Shown here one piece after another: positions 46,583-59,486 of a stretch of 64,000 bases of DNA. Both the position numbers and the translations under genes were made by a program. The stretch's first letter is position 1. Each line of letters begins with the position of its first letter. The DNA is from Paramecium octaurelia (Eukaryota; Ciliophora; Oligohymenophorea; Peniculida; Parameciidae). Location of the stretch: the NCBI GenBank assembly GCA_905182995.1, contig CAJJDP010000134.1, positions 275,754-339,753 of the forward strand, read 5' to 3'. The notes under the pieces are model-generated. The model was given only the letters and a program-made list of their open reading frames with translations. It did no database searches and was not told where the DNA came from.

Positions 46583-49424
46583 TGAAAATTATTCTACCAC
46601 AAAAGCAAATGAATGTTGTATATCTTAACTTGATCCCTTCAATTTTTATTCATATGAGTTGATTTCGTCTAATTTCTTTATATCAAACAGAGATCTTCAC
46701 TTTTGAAATTCTCCACATTTCGAATAAGGCATAAACAGAAAAATCATCAATTTATATTTTGCTTAATTCTATTAAAAATATTCTTCAATACCACTATTAA
46801 ACCCCTTGAGAATGAGAAATTAAGAAGATTTTCTTGGGCTGAATTTTGATAGTATTTCTACTATTCATTTTGTAAAATGTTATAAAAAACTACATTAAAA
46901 ATCGATTATTATATGTTTTCTCACTCTTACTTACGTACAAATAGTCTAAATAGGGACACTGTTATAAGACTCAGTATAAATATTCATTATGAGTATCTCA
47001 AATAATCAAATAATTCGAGTTAGTAGAGATTAAGCTGAACGAAATATTAGAATTGCAAATCTGAAAATGATTAATTTTTAAAAAAAGCTACTTAGCTTGA
47101 GGTTAGAGGGGCAGGTAAACTTAAGGCATTTTATAAAGCAACTTTAAATAAAAAATTTGAGATAAATACTACATCTTGAAGAAGTTTTCAAATAAACATT
47201 TTTAATGATTATTTACAGATTGTTTGTTGTTAAAATGATGAAATTATGTAGGTTAGTTAATTTTGGCAATTATAATTTTAAAACAATTAGTACTAATTAT
47301 TTGATGAAGTTAGTGGAAAACGCAGAATTAGTTTTTCTTAATACTCAAAATAATTTTGTGATATATATATGATACATCTAAAATATAACAGTGAATATTT
47401 AATGGGATGATGAATAAATCATACAAAGTCACCAGAAGCAAGCTATAGTTCTCAGCTGTAAAGACTTTAGATTAGAGGGCAAAGTAATAATGACTTATTA
47501 AATTTTCCTAGGTATAAATTTAATTATAGTATAATTCTTATATCATAGATGAGGAGTTAGACATTCATATTTAATTAATGATTAATCAATTATGCCCTAT
47601 GATGCAGATGGAGATTCTAGAATCTACACAGTCTTATATTGTATGAGTAATGACTAAATGAGGAATTCACTTTATAAATGAGTTGCATATCCACGCTTTA
47701 TAGTATGAAACCAGAAAAACATTTAGTTCAAACTATCACTCATGTAGCTGTAAATTTTTTCAGAAGCAAAGACAATTATATAAAATAGCATAATGAACCT
47801 ATAAACTGAAGGAATAAAAACAAACTTATTTTGTTGAGTTAAACGATTCAACATATTAATAGTTTCTTGATCATGGAACTTACTATGAACTAAAGAATGA
47901 TTTTACAATTAAAAAAAATATTAGATTATACAATAATGTAAATCTAATTAGTGAATATGTGTTAATCATTATTGGTATTTATCGTTTCTAAAGCTGGCAA
48001 CTGTATCTATATTGAGGCTAATCTAGCCTACCTACACACTTTGCCTCAAAACCTCTCAAAATATTATCTTCTACAAAATTATGGATAATTACCCCTACTC
48101 GTTCTCTAATTGAAAGGTATGATCATGAGATTCATAATTTCTAACAAAATAAATTTTAAATAATCTAAGTTGAATGGAGCCGAAAATTGGTATTTATTAT
48201 TAAACTCTCCATCTATCATAAGATTGTTTGAAACCACCATAAAGGATGGCTTAATCAATAAAAAGAGATAATTAAAGTTAATCCTACCCGCTGTTGTTAA
48301 ATTATGATCTAATAAAATACAGAAAATTTGGATCTTGATTTGGAAAATTTCAATTAAACCCAGAAAAAATGTTACAATTACATTAATTTGTTTCTATTTG
48401 AAATAGTAATAATAAAAATACTCATTTTCTATCATATAAATTTAATTTTCAGAAGATAAAAATTATCCAGAAAATATGATTATTAATTGATACAAATTAA
48501 TTTAAAATCCCTTTTTAGAGAAATATAAATTAGCTCTAACTTTTAAATACATTAGAAATCAAATTGGAAATATATGGCTCAGACAATAAACCAATACCAG
48601 CATTTTGATGATTTTAATAATACTAATGTGAATTAGTCAAGAGAACCTGTATCTACTTAAGTAGTTATTTGTGTTATATATAAGAGAAAAGTTTCTGCTT
48701 TGTATTCATTTATATGAACTTTTGTTCATTTATTTATTTATTTAGAATTAAAAGTTAAATATAAATTAAGTCAACTTTATTGCAAAAGCTATTTATTATT
48801 AAATTGCAAAGAAGGACAATATTTCAAAAACATTTAAGTTTGATATTTTGTGTTTTATGAAATATTAAATTATTATTACTTTGAATGTAATCAAAGTTTT
48901 GATATAGCTCTTGATGTATTAATATTTCGTCTATTTTATATTTTAATTGATATTTCTCTATTTCAAATTTAATAGCTTTCGAAATCTCTTCGATGTTTAC
49001 AGTGGCCTTTAATACTTAAATCTTGGAGAATATTAGATCTTTAATTTCATAATAATTTTATTTACAACCAGCTATTAATTATAACTTACCTATATGTGGA
49101 TAATTCATGGATAGAAAAGAAAAACATTATATAATAGCCCCTTGATAGGAAATGAATTAGACTGATGACTCACATTAAAATATTTATCTATATATATTAA
49201 TTTGCATAAACATCTTAAAGATCAACTTAAATTGAGATATAATTTTAGCCATTTCCTTAGCTTAATAATTTCAATTAAACTTATATAACATATTTGTATT
49301 TTTTTTAAATTGATGTTATCTTTGAGAGACAAAATAATAATAAATACTCATAAATATTCATATATTCTCATTGTTCAATATAGGTTCTAATTTAGATCTC
49401 TTTAGATGAATAATCCCAAGTAGT
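46583..49424. other. Gene-poor region with scattered coding-like traces
   Basis: About 2.8 kb without a convincing gene. The best trace is on the minus strand at 47871-48120 (IRERVGVIIHNFVEDN, LRGFEAKCVGRLDQPQYRY), 83 codons without a start. A plus-strand trace near 47020-47380 (LEGQVNLRHFIKQL) is weaker. No repeats or RNA genes recognised. Confidence 0.35.
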
Positions 49425-51283
49425 GAATGCTGTCCATAATCAATATTTTTCATCGTTTAACTACATTTTCGTGATACTGTTTTTCAATTGGGTTCTTATA
49501 TCAAAGCTGCCACAATTTATCCTAAAAATAATAATGCTTTATCATTCTGAAGAAGAACAGCAATACCCAATTAAATCTAAGAAACATTCCTTAATTATTT
49601 CTACTCTGATTGTGAATATGAAATATTTATTCTTCCTAAACTGCTAGAAAAAGATATTCATTATTTGGTCTTAATTTTGATTAAGCCTATTTTTATGTCT
49701 TTAAATTTTTAATAATGATTAAATATTTGGAATGCTAGTTAGATCAGTTTTAAACGCCTAATTAGCTAACTATCATATTTGAAGGACTATGTTGATTAAA
49801 ATAAGATATCTGAATATATTTACTCAATAATGTTCGACATAACAAATTAAAGCCTTAGATTATCTCTTTTGAATCTATTTGGGCAAGGTTATGAGTAGAA
49901 TTAAAGATGAAAAAGCAATTCAAATATGACAACAAACTATAAAAGATTTTATTTTGAATGAATGTTTATTTGTAGAATATAGTAAGTCTCAAACAAACAT
50001 AAGCAATGTTAATTAATTATCATTCAGTTCCTGTATTATCCATTTATCAAATATATGAAAGATCCTTTGAAGAACTTTATTTTTTTAAGCTACTGTGAAC
50101 ATAATGGGAGATAGGATTAAGTAATTGTTTTCACTGTTGCTATCCTTTAAGAAAAAAGAATGAAGGATATAAACGGTAGCTTCTTGGTATTTAGACAGTT
50201 AAGAGACTGGGCATAACTTTCATATCAATTCAAATTAATCTAAAGAAAAGTTCAAGATTAAATCCAAGTAATTCATATGGTTGATTTAATAAAGATATGT
50301 TTTATTTCAGTTTGTTAAAGCGAGTGGGAATTTCTAAGGTGTAATTTTTATCAAATCATTTCTCAAAATTTACTAAGGAAACTAATCATTTTTAATGAAT
50401 ATATCCTTGTTGATCTTATTTAAAGAATTAATTATAGAAATTTAGTTAACTCAAATTCAATTAGAATTTTCAAAATAAAATAATTTTCATCAACAACTGC
50501 TTTAAACTATTATTTATAATATTTCCTTTCTTATAAATTTGAACAATTCAAAAAATTAATGTACTCTTTCTGTTTTATGTTTGTTTCTATCGATTAAACT
50601 ATCACATCAAATATAAAAGAGTAAAGTAATTCAAGGAGCTGCCTCAATAATGAAAAAAACTATTTTAAGTTTGAAATATTTTTCTCCTAAAAATAAAGGT
50701 TTAGATAATTATTATTAATGAAGGTGGATTTTATAAATAAATTTACTGCATAATATTTTTATAATTGCTCTTAAATAAATATTTCATAAGACTTTAAATT
50801 TTTTTCAAGAAACAAATCGGATATTTTGCGTTGAAAAATCGAGTTCAATTTCATACCTAAAAGAGAGGAATTAAGGTGTTTTATAAAGAATTTAGAATCA
50901 TTATAGAGCAGGAATGAATATTTATTAATTGTAGTTTACTAAAATATTTTGAAAAGTTTTAATTACATAGCAGTTTCAACCACCTCAATTCGCCACACTA
51001 TTTGAAATCTCTTTATTTAATTTATAGACACGGAAGGCATACCATTCATATATTTTTTATCGTTTTACAACATTGATGTTTTTTTAACAAAATGAAATCA
51101 AAATGAATACTTTATTCTACATAGATTGATTACTAAAGAAGATAATCAAGTTATAGAAGATTTTGCCCTCTTGCTAAACAAATGTATTCAAATTTATATT
51201 TTCCCAAATATCTTTCATTGAGTTTGTAAAATAATCAAGAGATGTGTTTAGAAAAAACGAATATGCTTGATATTTATCAACTA
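49425..51283 (+). pseudogene. Single 1.86-kb frame interrupted only by TGA codons
   Basis: One plus-strand frame runs from about 49425 to the N at 51284 with TGA at 49548, 49716, 49908, 49959, 50832, 51003, 51093 and 51219. A 290-codon open part (ATG 49962 to 50834) includes LSYCEHNGRQDQVIVFTVAI and FRQLRDWAQLSYQFKLIQRK. An upstream part (FYSDCEYEIFILPKLLEKDI, HYLVLILI) faintly recalls Ulp1-type cysteine proteases, not enough for a call. TGA occurs at about the frequency expected by chance, so coding status is uncertain. If real, the gene is decayed by nonsense changes without indels. Confidence 0.25.
49932..51283. repeat. 1352-bp exact duplication, left copy (ends at N 51284)
   Basis: Identical to 51285-52636, offset 1353. 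Same structure as the other N-flanking duplications: probable unmerged contig overlap. Confidence 0.9.
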
Positions 51284-51284
51284 N

Positions 51285-52636
51285 ACAAACTATAAAAGAT
51301 TTTATTTTGAATGAATGTTTATTTGTAGAATATAGTAAGTCTCAAACAAACATAAGCAATGTTAATTAATTATCATTCAGTTCCTGTATTATCCATTTAT
51401 CAAATATATGAAAGATCCTTTGAAGAACTTTATTTTTTTAAGCTACTGTGAACATAATGGGAGATAGGATTAAGTAATTGTTTTCACTGTTGCTATCCTT
51501 TAAGAAAAAAGAATGAAGGATATAAACGGTAGCTTCTTGGTATTTAGACAGTTAAGAGACTGGGCATAACTTTCATATCAATTCAAATTAATCTAAAGAA
51601 AAGTTCAAGATTAAATCCAAGTAATTCATATGGTTGATTTAATAAAGATATGTTTTATTTCAGTTTGTTAAAGCGAGTGGGAATTTCTAAGGTGTAATTT
51701 TTATCAAATCATTTCTCAAAATTTACTAAGGAAACTAATCATTTTTAATGAATATATCCTTGTTGATCTTATTTAAAGAATTAATTATAGAAATTTAGTT
51801 AACTCAAATTCAATTAGAATTTTCAAAATAAAATAATTTTCATCAACAACTGCTTTAAACTATTATTTATAATATTTCCTTTCTTATAAATTTGAACAAT
51901 TCAAAAAATTAATGTACTCTTTCTGTTTTATGTTTGTTTCTATCGATTAAACTATCACATCAAATATAAAAGAGTAAAGTAATTCAAGGAGCTGCCTCAA
52001 TAATGAAAAAAACTATTTTAAGTTTGAAATATTTTTCTCCTAAAAATAAAGGTTTAGATAATTATTATTAATGAAGGTGGATTTTATAAATAAATTTACT
52101 GCATAATATTTTTATAATTGCTCTTAAATAAATATTTCATAAGACTTTAAATTTTTTTCAAGAAACAAATCGGATATTTTGCGTTGAAAAATCGAGTTCA
52201 ATTTCATACCTAAAAGAGAGGAATTAAGGTGTTTTATAAAGAATTTAGAATCATTATAGAGCAGGAATGAATATTTATTAATTGTAGTTTACTAAAATAT
52301 TTTGAAAAGTTTTAATTACATAGCAGTTTCAACCACCTCAATTCGCCACACTATTTGAAATCTCTTTATTTAATTTATAGACACGGAAGGCATACCATTC
52401 ATATATTTTTTATCGTTTTACAACATTGATGTTTTTTTAACAAAATGAAATCAAAATGAATACTTTATTCTACATAGATTGATTACTAAAGAAGATAATC
52501 AAGTTATAGAAGATTTTGCCCTCTTGCTAAACAAATGTATTCAAATTTATATTTTCCCAAATATCTTTCATTGAGTTTGTAAAATAATCAAGAGATGTGT
52601 TTAGAAAAAACGAATATGCTTGATATTTATCAACTA
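51285..52636. repeat. 1352-bp exact duplication, right copy (starts after N 51284)
   Basis: Mate of 49932-51283. It repeats the 290-codon frame at 51315-52187 and continues into unique sequence after 52636. Confidence 0.9.
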
Positions 52637-52749
52637 AATATAAAGTATTCAATCAAAGTTAATGCTTTAAATAATGTTCTAAGGTCTTGCGTGACAGTAT
52701 TTGATTTAGTTAAGAACAATAATGATTGGATTAAATTAAATGACTGAAA

Positions 52750-53740
52750 TCAACTGATTCGATAGAAAAAAATTTGTAATTACTTTGCCAATGAAGTTAA
52801 ACATATGACTTTAGTTCCTACATCACTAAATTATCCATTTTACTTGATGAACAGAAGTGTTTGTAAAATCTCGTCCCATTTGTAGGATATTATTTGGTTT
52901 AATGTTTTCCCCTTATACTCCAGGTTCTCTAGTTGTTATAGTATCTTATTTTTTACAAATCATTTTAATATTCCATCAAAATCAGATGAGGTGTTCCTCT
53001 CTCTTGAAAAAATTACTTCAACATCAGTCTACACAATCATCAAGTCCAAACTAAAGGTACACCCTTTTATCTCATTTTCCAATCTGTTAAACTATCTTCA
53101 GGAGCCTCTTTAAATTGTAGCTTTCCTTTATTGATTAAATCGATTTCCAGGAATAATTAAATTCTTTCCAGCTCATTATTAAATTTCTTAATATTCCTAA
53201 AAGTTCCCAGTTCAGTTTAGTAAATAATTTGAAATAGCTTCCATACCCAAACACTTACACAAAACTCTCAATCCATGTGGAAATACATTTGAAGGTACCA
53301 AATCTATTTTCTATTCTCTTCTTCCAAGACCAGTTGTAAAGGTTTAGAATATTCTACAATTTTCCTTAATTCTCTTCCACATAGCATTTTTTTGATACTA
53401 TCTCATTTTGGAGATCTATTCTCATTTTGCTGGATATATTTTGTTTGTTGAATGTTGACCTGATATCTTCTCATTTATTATCAGTTGAATAGCCTATTTC
53501 TCATAATCTTTATATACACTGCTTTCATTTGATAGGTCTTAATCAATCTTTTTCTGAACCACTATTAACTTTCTTCTTCCTGTCTTATTGCTGATGTACA
53601 TTGATCAATTCTGTTGGATAAGCTGAACAACTGAATTGTCTGCTTCCTTATAGAATGTTTCTAGGTTATCCCATTAGAACTTGTGTAATAAAAACATGGT
53701 ATAGGATCTCCATATTGTCAATTAAATTGGAATATCTTTT
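52750..53740 (-). pseudogene. Degenerate gene or transposon relic with TGA at apparent Trp sites
   Basis: A single minus-strand frame of about 330 codons ends at TGA 52750-52752 and is crossed by TGA at 52960, 53098, 53173, 53212, 53422 and 53605, with no indel. The translation between stops is strongly protein-like: WDNLETFYKEADNSVVQLIQ, ISNKTGRRKLIVVQKKIDQD, VPSNVFPHGLRVLCKCLGME, TLNQIISYKWDEILQ. Several stops sit in contexts suiting Trp (LLN-stop-TGNF, IQQ-stop-AGKN, ILK-stop-FVK). The family is not recognised; the basic, helical character would fit a transposon ORF, which is a guess. Confidence 0.35.
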
Positions 53741-54069
53741 TTAACATATTAACTCTGTTATAACAGGGTTCTTATCCAGAAAGAGCGCCAAACTTTGGCT
53801 AATTAATTAGTATTAACATTAAAGACAAAATATTGAATATGTGTAATTTCAATTGAAAGCATCTATATTATTAATTTTAGAAAAAAGTATTTATGAAAGC
53901 AAGCATGCATAATGATATGATTTAAGATTAGACAAAAATTAATGGAAAGGAGTAATATTATATGAAAGCTAAGAGTAAAAGCCTCACCTAGTGCAGCAAT
54001 TTCAATTAGAAATGAGTCATAAATATTCTAAGAGGGTAACTTCAATCATTAAACTTAAAATTTAAATTC

Positions 54070-54465
54070 TCAAAATTACATATTATTCCACTTTATCCAT
54101 ACTTATCCATTATTCATATATTCCTTAAGAAAATAGAGGTTCCTATTCATCTTAACATCTCTATTTAGAATTTTTACTTATTGGTTTTTATTTTAGCAAT
54201 GTTATTTTGCTTGGCATTAATCTTTCTAATTTCTCATAATGTATATTAATTACCATTTAAGTTCAAACAGAGACTTTTTATTACTACTATTTCTTTGTTT
54301 AATTTTTAATTGAATTTTTTCATCACTTTTTTGAAAGCTCAATTTTCTCGATATCCCTTCTTCATTACATATGCTATCGGTATAGATTGAAAAAGTGATT
54401 ATTTAAATTGTTTGAAAATTCAAAGATTTAAGTATCTTTTATGGTTATGGAACATCAATCTCCAT
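54070..54465 (-). CDS. Open frame of 131 aa, possible retroelement fragment
   Basis: ATG 54465 to TGA 54070-54072. Starts MEIDVPQPQKILKSLNFQTI, contains FSIYTDSICNEEGIS and a basic Gln/Asn/Lys-rich second half (FELKWQLIYIMRNQKDQ). The IYTDS string vaguely recalls the first acidic motif of RNase H domains of retroelements, but other RNase H motifs are not visible. It could be a fragment of the same relic as its neighbours on the minus strand. Confidence 0.3.
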
Positions 54466-54745
54466 ATTACTTGTTTTTATGTGAAGAATACTTATTTTAA
54501 ATTTCATCTATTGTTTTTAAAGTTTTAAAAGAAAGTGTAGGGTTTATTTATCCGATCACCCTTCAAAGTACTTTTCTATCACTGTTTTGTTCTTTATCTT
54601 CACCATATAAATTTGCTAACTTGGTTCTTCAGTTTGCAAAATTCATAAGTTTGGAATCAAGTCCTGTTTCATAGGCCTCATTAAGTTAGTCTGTGAATAC
54701 TCCCTAGATATTGATTATATAAGTTTGACATTCATCTACAAGAAA
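54390..54745 (-). pseudogene. Protein-like remnant with in-frame TGA codons
   Basis: In another minus-strand frame, a stretch of clear protein character (DECQTYIINIQGVFTDQLNE, AYETGLDSKLMNFAN, RTKLANLYGEDKEQNSDRKV, INPTLSFKTLKTIDEIQNKY) is cut by TGA in the contexts NFAN-stop-RTK, KVL-stop-RVIG and YGD-stop-CSIT. Again no indel. Unknown family, probably decayed. Confidence 0.33.
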
Positions 54746-55554
54746 TGAAGCAAATTTTATTATTAGAGGATTAATAATGAATGAGTAATAAAGTATATTT
54801 CTGATTAAATCAACTCCTTTGGAAATAAATAATAAGGATTAATCTCTTTGGAGCATAAAATTTTCTATGCTTTCTTTAATTTAATCTCTTTTCCAAATAC
54901 TTGAGATAATTTAACAAAAATACTAAAAATCATGAAATTTGAAGCGATCTAATTATAATGAAAATATTAACTATTCGCTTAGTTTATCCTATTCAATGAG
55001 TTTCCTACCTCTTTTGTGGCGTCATCGAGTCAACCATATTAAATAAAATTTTTACGTTATGTAGTATGATTGACATAAGGTATTGATTAAAATCAATTAC
55101 TTTCAATAAGCATTCATCTAAGTTTGACTTTATAATGGACAATTTGTGGCCAAATTCTAAAGGTGGCAATGAATCTGATTAGTCTACATAGATTTATCAA
55201 CAATTTTTTTAAAATCATCTAAAGCCGACTGGCTTAAAGCTTTATTTAATTTAGAATTATATCCTTATTTTTATGCATATGTACGACCTGAAGCCACAAA
55301 TTTATATGGTTTGTGTAATCAATCATAATAATTTGGCTTCATCAACTTGTTTGTCCAAAACAGGTTTATTTAAGGACAAAACTGGTTAAGAAATTTTCAG
55401 TCCTTACAAATACATCTCATTAGTAATAAGTACTTAATGTATTTGTTCTGATTGTATTTTTCAAACTGCAATTAGTTTATTCTAAATGGAGACATCGACT
55501 AAAACTTGCTTATTAAATGAATATTATATCTTAAAGTACTTGTATAGCAGTTTC
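54746..55554. other. Gene-poor spacer
   Basis: AT-rich, no recognisable gene or repeat before the large duplicated block starting at 55555. Confidence 0.35.
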
Positions 55555-57798
55555 TAGTTTTTTTGACTTAAACAAAAGTTAACATCATACTTTTAATAGC
55601 TGTCATGATCTTTCATTAAAAATTAGTGCAGTTGAATGAGCAGCATAAAGTATACAAATGGGCCAGTTATGAAAGAGGTAATTTTATTTCTACATCACAG
55701 TCAATATTACCTTACGATTATTGAAAACAAAATTGAGTTTGGAATACTACTGGCAGTTCAAGTTCACTATTTTAATTTTTGTACTTAAATTAATGATGTA
55801 GCATTTGTGGAAATTGGCTTAAATATGTTAAAAAAGGACCTGTTCATTAAAAAAATATAAAAAAGTTGTGCATATACTCTAACACAAATGTAAAGAACTT
55901 AGTATTAATTGTGAAGATGGAAATAATCATTTAGAAACTCAAAGTGGTTGTGAAAATGCTGATTCAAAATTATTGTAGACTTTTTCTACTTGTATCTTCT
56001 TTTATTGCTGAGAATAAATTTATAATTTGCTGATATGTCGGATGTTTGGATATTGATTATTCTGCTATGTTTGTTCTCTCCCTGTATAGCAACTTTCATC
56101 CTTCTGCTTCCATAAAAAAAAATTTGAAATGAATTAGATATTTATGGGATTTGATTAAGAATGACTATATCGCTGTGTGGCTTTTGGAATTAAGTGAAAT
56201 TAAAAATTAAGGATAAAGAAGGAACTTACAAATTTGTTTACAACTTACGATAATAGCCAAATGGAGCTAAGAGACTCTAATAGAGGGGAGTTAATTTAGA
56301 ATTACAAGTTGCCCATACAGAGGTTCTTTCCTCAAGCCAGAATTAGATTCGTTCTAGTTTAATAAAGGGGTCCCTTTCATTATGTATGATTATAGTAGTA
56401 AGCAAGTCGTATTGGACAGATCCTGAAGATGTATTACATCTTTAACTTCTCTTAATATCAGCAGTAAAGTTTCACACTTATAACTACATACCTTCATAAT
56501 GTATATTTTCCCTCATTTTGCACTCTTTCCCTTTGCTCACACAATTAGCAGCTGCGCATAAGTCATCCTTACTCCTACTGATATTTTAGATAAGAATAAG
56601 TGTCCTTTATGTGGTTTGATTTAAGAATTTTTACATTGAATTTCTTGAAAATAAATAAAGTTATTTCTTAAATTAGTTGATTTTTGGAATTTAGACAGCC
56701 ATTTTAGAACAATACCTTACTAGCAATTTCCAGTTTGTTTAACGCTAAATACTGCAAAGTGTTTGGCTTTTCAAAAAAATCTAAAAAATATTATTGGAAA
56801 TGTAAAATTGTAATGTATATTGTAAAATAATCAATTTTATTGTTTTTGTGAACCAATTTAGTTTTCTAAAATGCAGGCTCCTTTTTATTGAAATAATTTC
56901 CTCAAATCTATGCCTGATTGACTAATAAATTCTCCCTTGAAAATTAGAGCACCTTATGATTAAAATATTAATTATTTTGATATTAAAAGGATAGTAATAT
57001 GGGATGTAACTAACTGATAATAAAAAATAATACCACTTTCTTGTAGAGGGAGGCTTTTAAAAAAATGGGGTAAGAATTATGCAAGAACTTCGTTATAACA
57101 AAAATCTAAAGTTAATAATTGTTGCCTAGGTTGTAAATCCCATAAACGAATCGACTTATCAGAACTACCAGATGCTAGCGTAATACCATCAGGAGAGAAA
57201 CAAACTGATCTGACAGAATTTAAATGACCATCTAATCTAGCTTTTTGTAATCCTGTCCTGACATCCCATAAACGGATAGAGTTATCTTCACTACCTGATG
57301 CTAATGTAGCGCCGTCAGGAGAGAAACATACTGTTAATACTATTTCTGAATGACCATCTAATTTGGCTTTTTATTATCCTATCTTAATATCCCATAAACG
57401 GATTGACTTATCACCACCACCAGATGCTAATGTATTACCATCAGGAGAGAAATTGACTGAATAAACATAACGTGAATGACCCTCTAATTTGTCTTTTTAT
57501 TATCCAGTCTTAACATCCCATAAACAGATCGAGTTATCACGACTACCAGATACTAATGTAGTACTATCAGGAGAGAAACATACTGATCTAATTTAAGCTG
57601 AATGACCATCTAGTTTGGCTTACTGTTTCTTTGTTTTAAGATCCCATAAGCGTATTGATTAATCATCACTACCAGATGCTAGTGTAGTACCATCAGGAGA
57701 AAAACATACTGTATAAACATAATTTGAGTGACCATCTAAAATGCCTTTTTATTTTCCAGTCTAAGCATCCCATAAATGGATAGACTTACCAATACCAC
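55555..57798. repeat. First copy of duplicated block (to N 57799)
   Basis: Identical to 59487-61730 (offset 3932). Its part 56219-57798 is also identical to 57800-59379 (offset 1581). Three contig ends overlap here; only the rightmost copy is continuous across the WD40 gene. Confidence 0.88.
56831..57798 (-). CDS. 14-repeat WD40 protein, 3' part, first copy (cut at N)
   Basis: C-terminal WD blades and C-terminal domain of the gene described at 60763-63222, stop TGA 56831-56833. The 5' side is lost at N 57799. Sequence identical to the complete copy. Confidence 0.85.
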
Positions 57799-57799
57799 N

Positions 57800-59379
57800 A
57801 AGGAACTTACAAATTTGTTTACAACTTACGATAATAGCCAAATGGAGCTAAGAGACTCTAATAGAGGGGAGTTAATTTAGAATTACAAGTTGCCCATACA
57901 GAGGTTCTTTCCTCAAGCCAGAATTAGATTCGTTCTAGTTTAATAAAGGGGTCCCTTTCATTATGTATGATTATAGTAGTAAGCAAGTCGTATTGGACAG
58001 ATCCTGAAGATGTATTACATCTTTAACTTCTCTTAATATCAGCAGTAAAGTTTCACACTTATAACTACATACCTTCATAATGTATATTTTCCCTCATTTT
58101 GCACTCTTTCCCTTTGCTCACACAATTAGCAGCTGCGCATAAGTCATCCTTACTCCTACTGATATTTTAGATAAGAATAAGTGTCCTTTATGTGGTTTGA
58201 TTTAAGAATTTTTACATTGAATTTCTTGAAAATAAATAAAGTTATTTCTTAAATTAGTTGATTTTTGGAATTTAGACAGCCATTTTAGAACAATACCTTA
58301 CTAGCAATTTCCAGTTTGTTTAACGCTAAATACTGCAAAGTGTTTGGCTTTTCAAAAAAATCTAAAAAATATTATTGGAAATGTAAAATTGTAATGTATA
58401 TTGTAAAATAATCAATTTTATTGTTTTTGTGAACCAATTTAGTTTTCTAAAATGCAGGCTCCTTTTTATTGAAATAATTTCCTCAAATCTATGCCTGATT
58501 GACTAATAAATTCTCCCTTGAAAATTAGAGCACCTTATGATTAAAATATTAATTATTTTGATATTAAAAGGATAGTAATATGGGATGTAACTAACTGATA
58601 ATAAAAAATAATACCACTTTCTTGTAGAGGGAGGCTTTTAAAAAAATGGGGTAAGAATTATGCAAGAACTTCGTTATAACAAAAATCTAAAGTTAATAAT
58701 TGTTGCCTAGGTTGTAAATCCCATAAACGAATCGACTTATCAGAACTACCAGATGCTAGCGTAATACCATCAGGAGAGAAACAAACTGATCTGACAGAAT
58801 TTAAATGACCATCTAATCTAGCTTTTTGTAATCCTGTCCTGACATCCCATAAACGGATAGAGTTATCTTCACTACCTGATGCTAATGTAGCGCCGTCAGG
58901 AGAGAAACATACTGTTAATACTATTTCTGAATGACCATCTAATTTGGCTTTTTATTATCCTATCTTAATATCCCATAAACGGATTGACTTATCACCACCA
59001 CCAGATGCTAATGTATTACCATCAGGAGAGAAATTGACTGAATAAACATAACGTGAATGACCCTCTAATTTGTCTTTTTATTATCCAGTCTTAACATCCC
59101 ATAAACAGATCGAGTTATCACGACTACCAGATACTAATGTAGTACTATCAGGAGAGAAACATACTGATCTAATTTAAGCTGAATGACCATCTAGTTTGGC
59201 TTACTGTTTCTTTGTTTTAAGATCCCATAAGCGTATTGATTAATCATCACTACCAGATGCTAGTGTAGTACCATCAGGAGAAAAACATACTGTATAAACA
59301 TAATTTGAGTGACCATCTAAAATGCCTTTTTATTTTCCAGTCTAAGCATCCCATAAATGGATAGACTTACCAATACCAC
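57800..59379. repeat. 1580-bp exact duplication of 56219-57798 (second copy)
   Basis: Starts directly after N 57799 and repeats the preceding 1580 bases, then extends the WD40 gene by about 100 bases before the next N at 59486. Confidence 0.9.
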
Positions 59380-59485
59380 TTGATGCTAATAGGGTACCAT
59401 CTGGAGAGAAACAAACCGATTAAACCTATTCTGAATGATCAATAATTATGGCTTTTTATAGTCCTGTTTTCATATCCCATATATG
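58412..59485 (-). CDS. 14-repeat WD40 protein, 3' part, second copy (cut at N)
   Basis: As the first copy, stop TGA 58412-58414, extending slightly further upstream before N 59486. Probably the same locus. Confidence 0.85.
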
Positions 59486-59486
59486 N

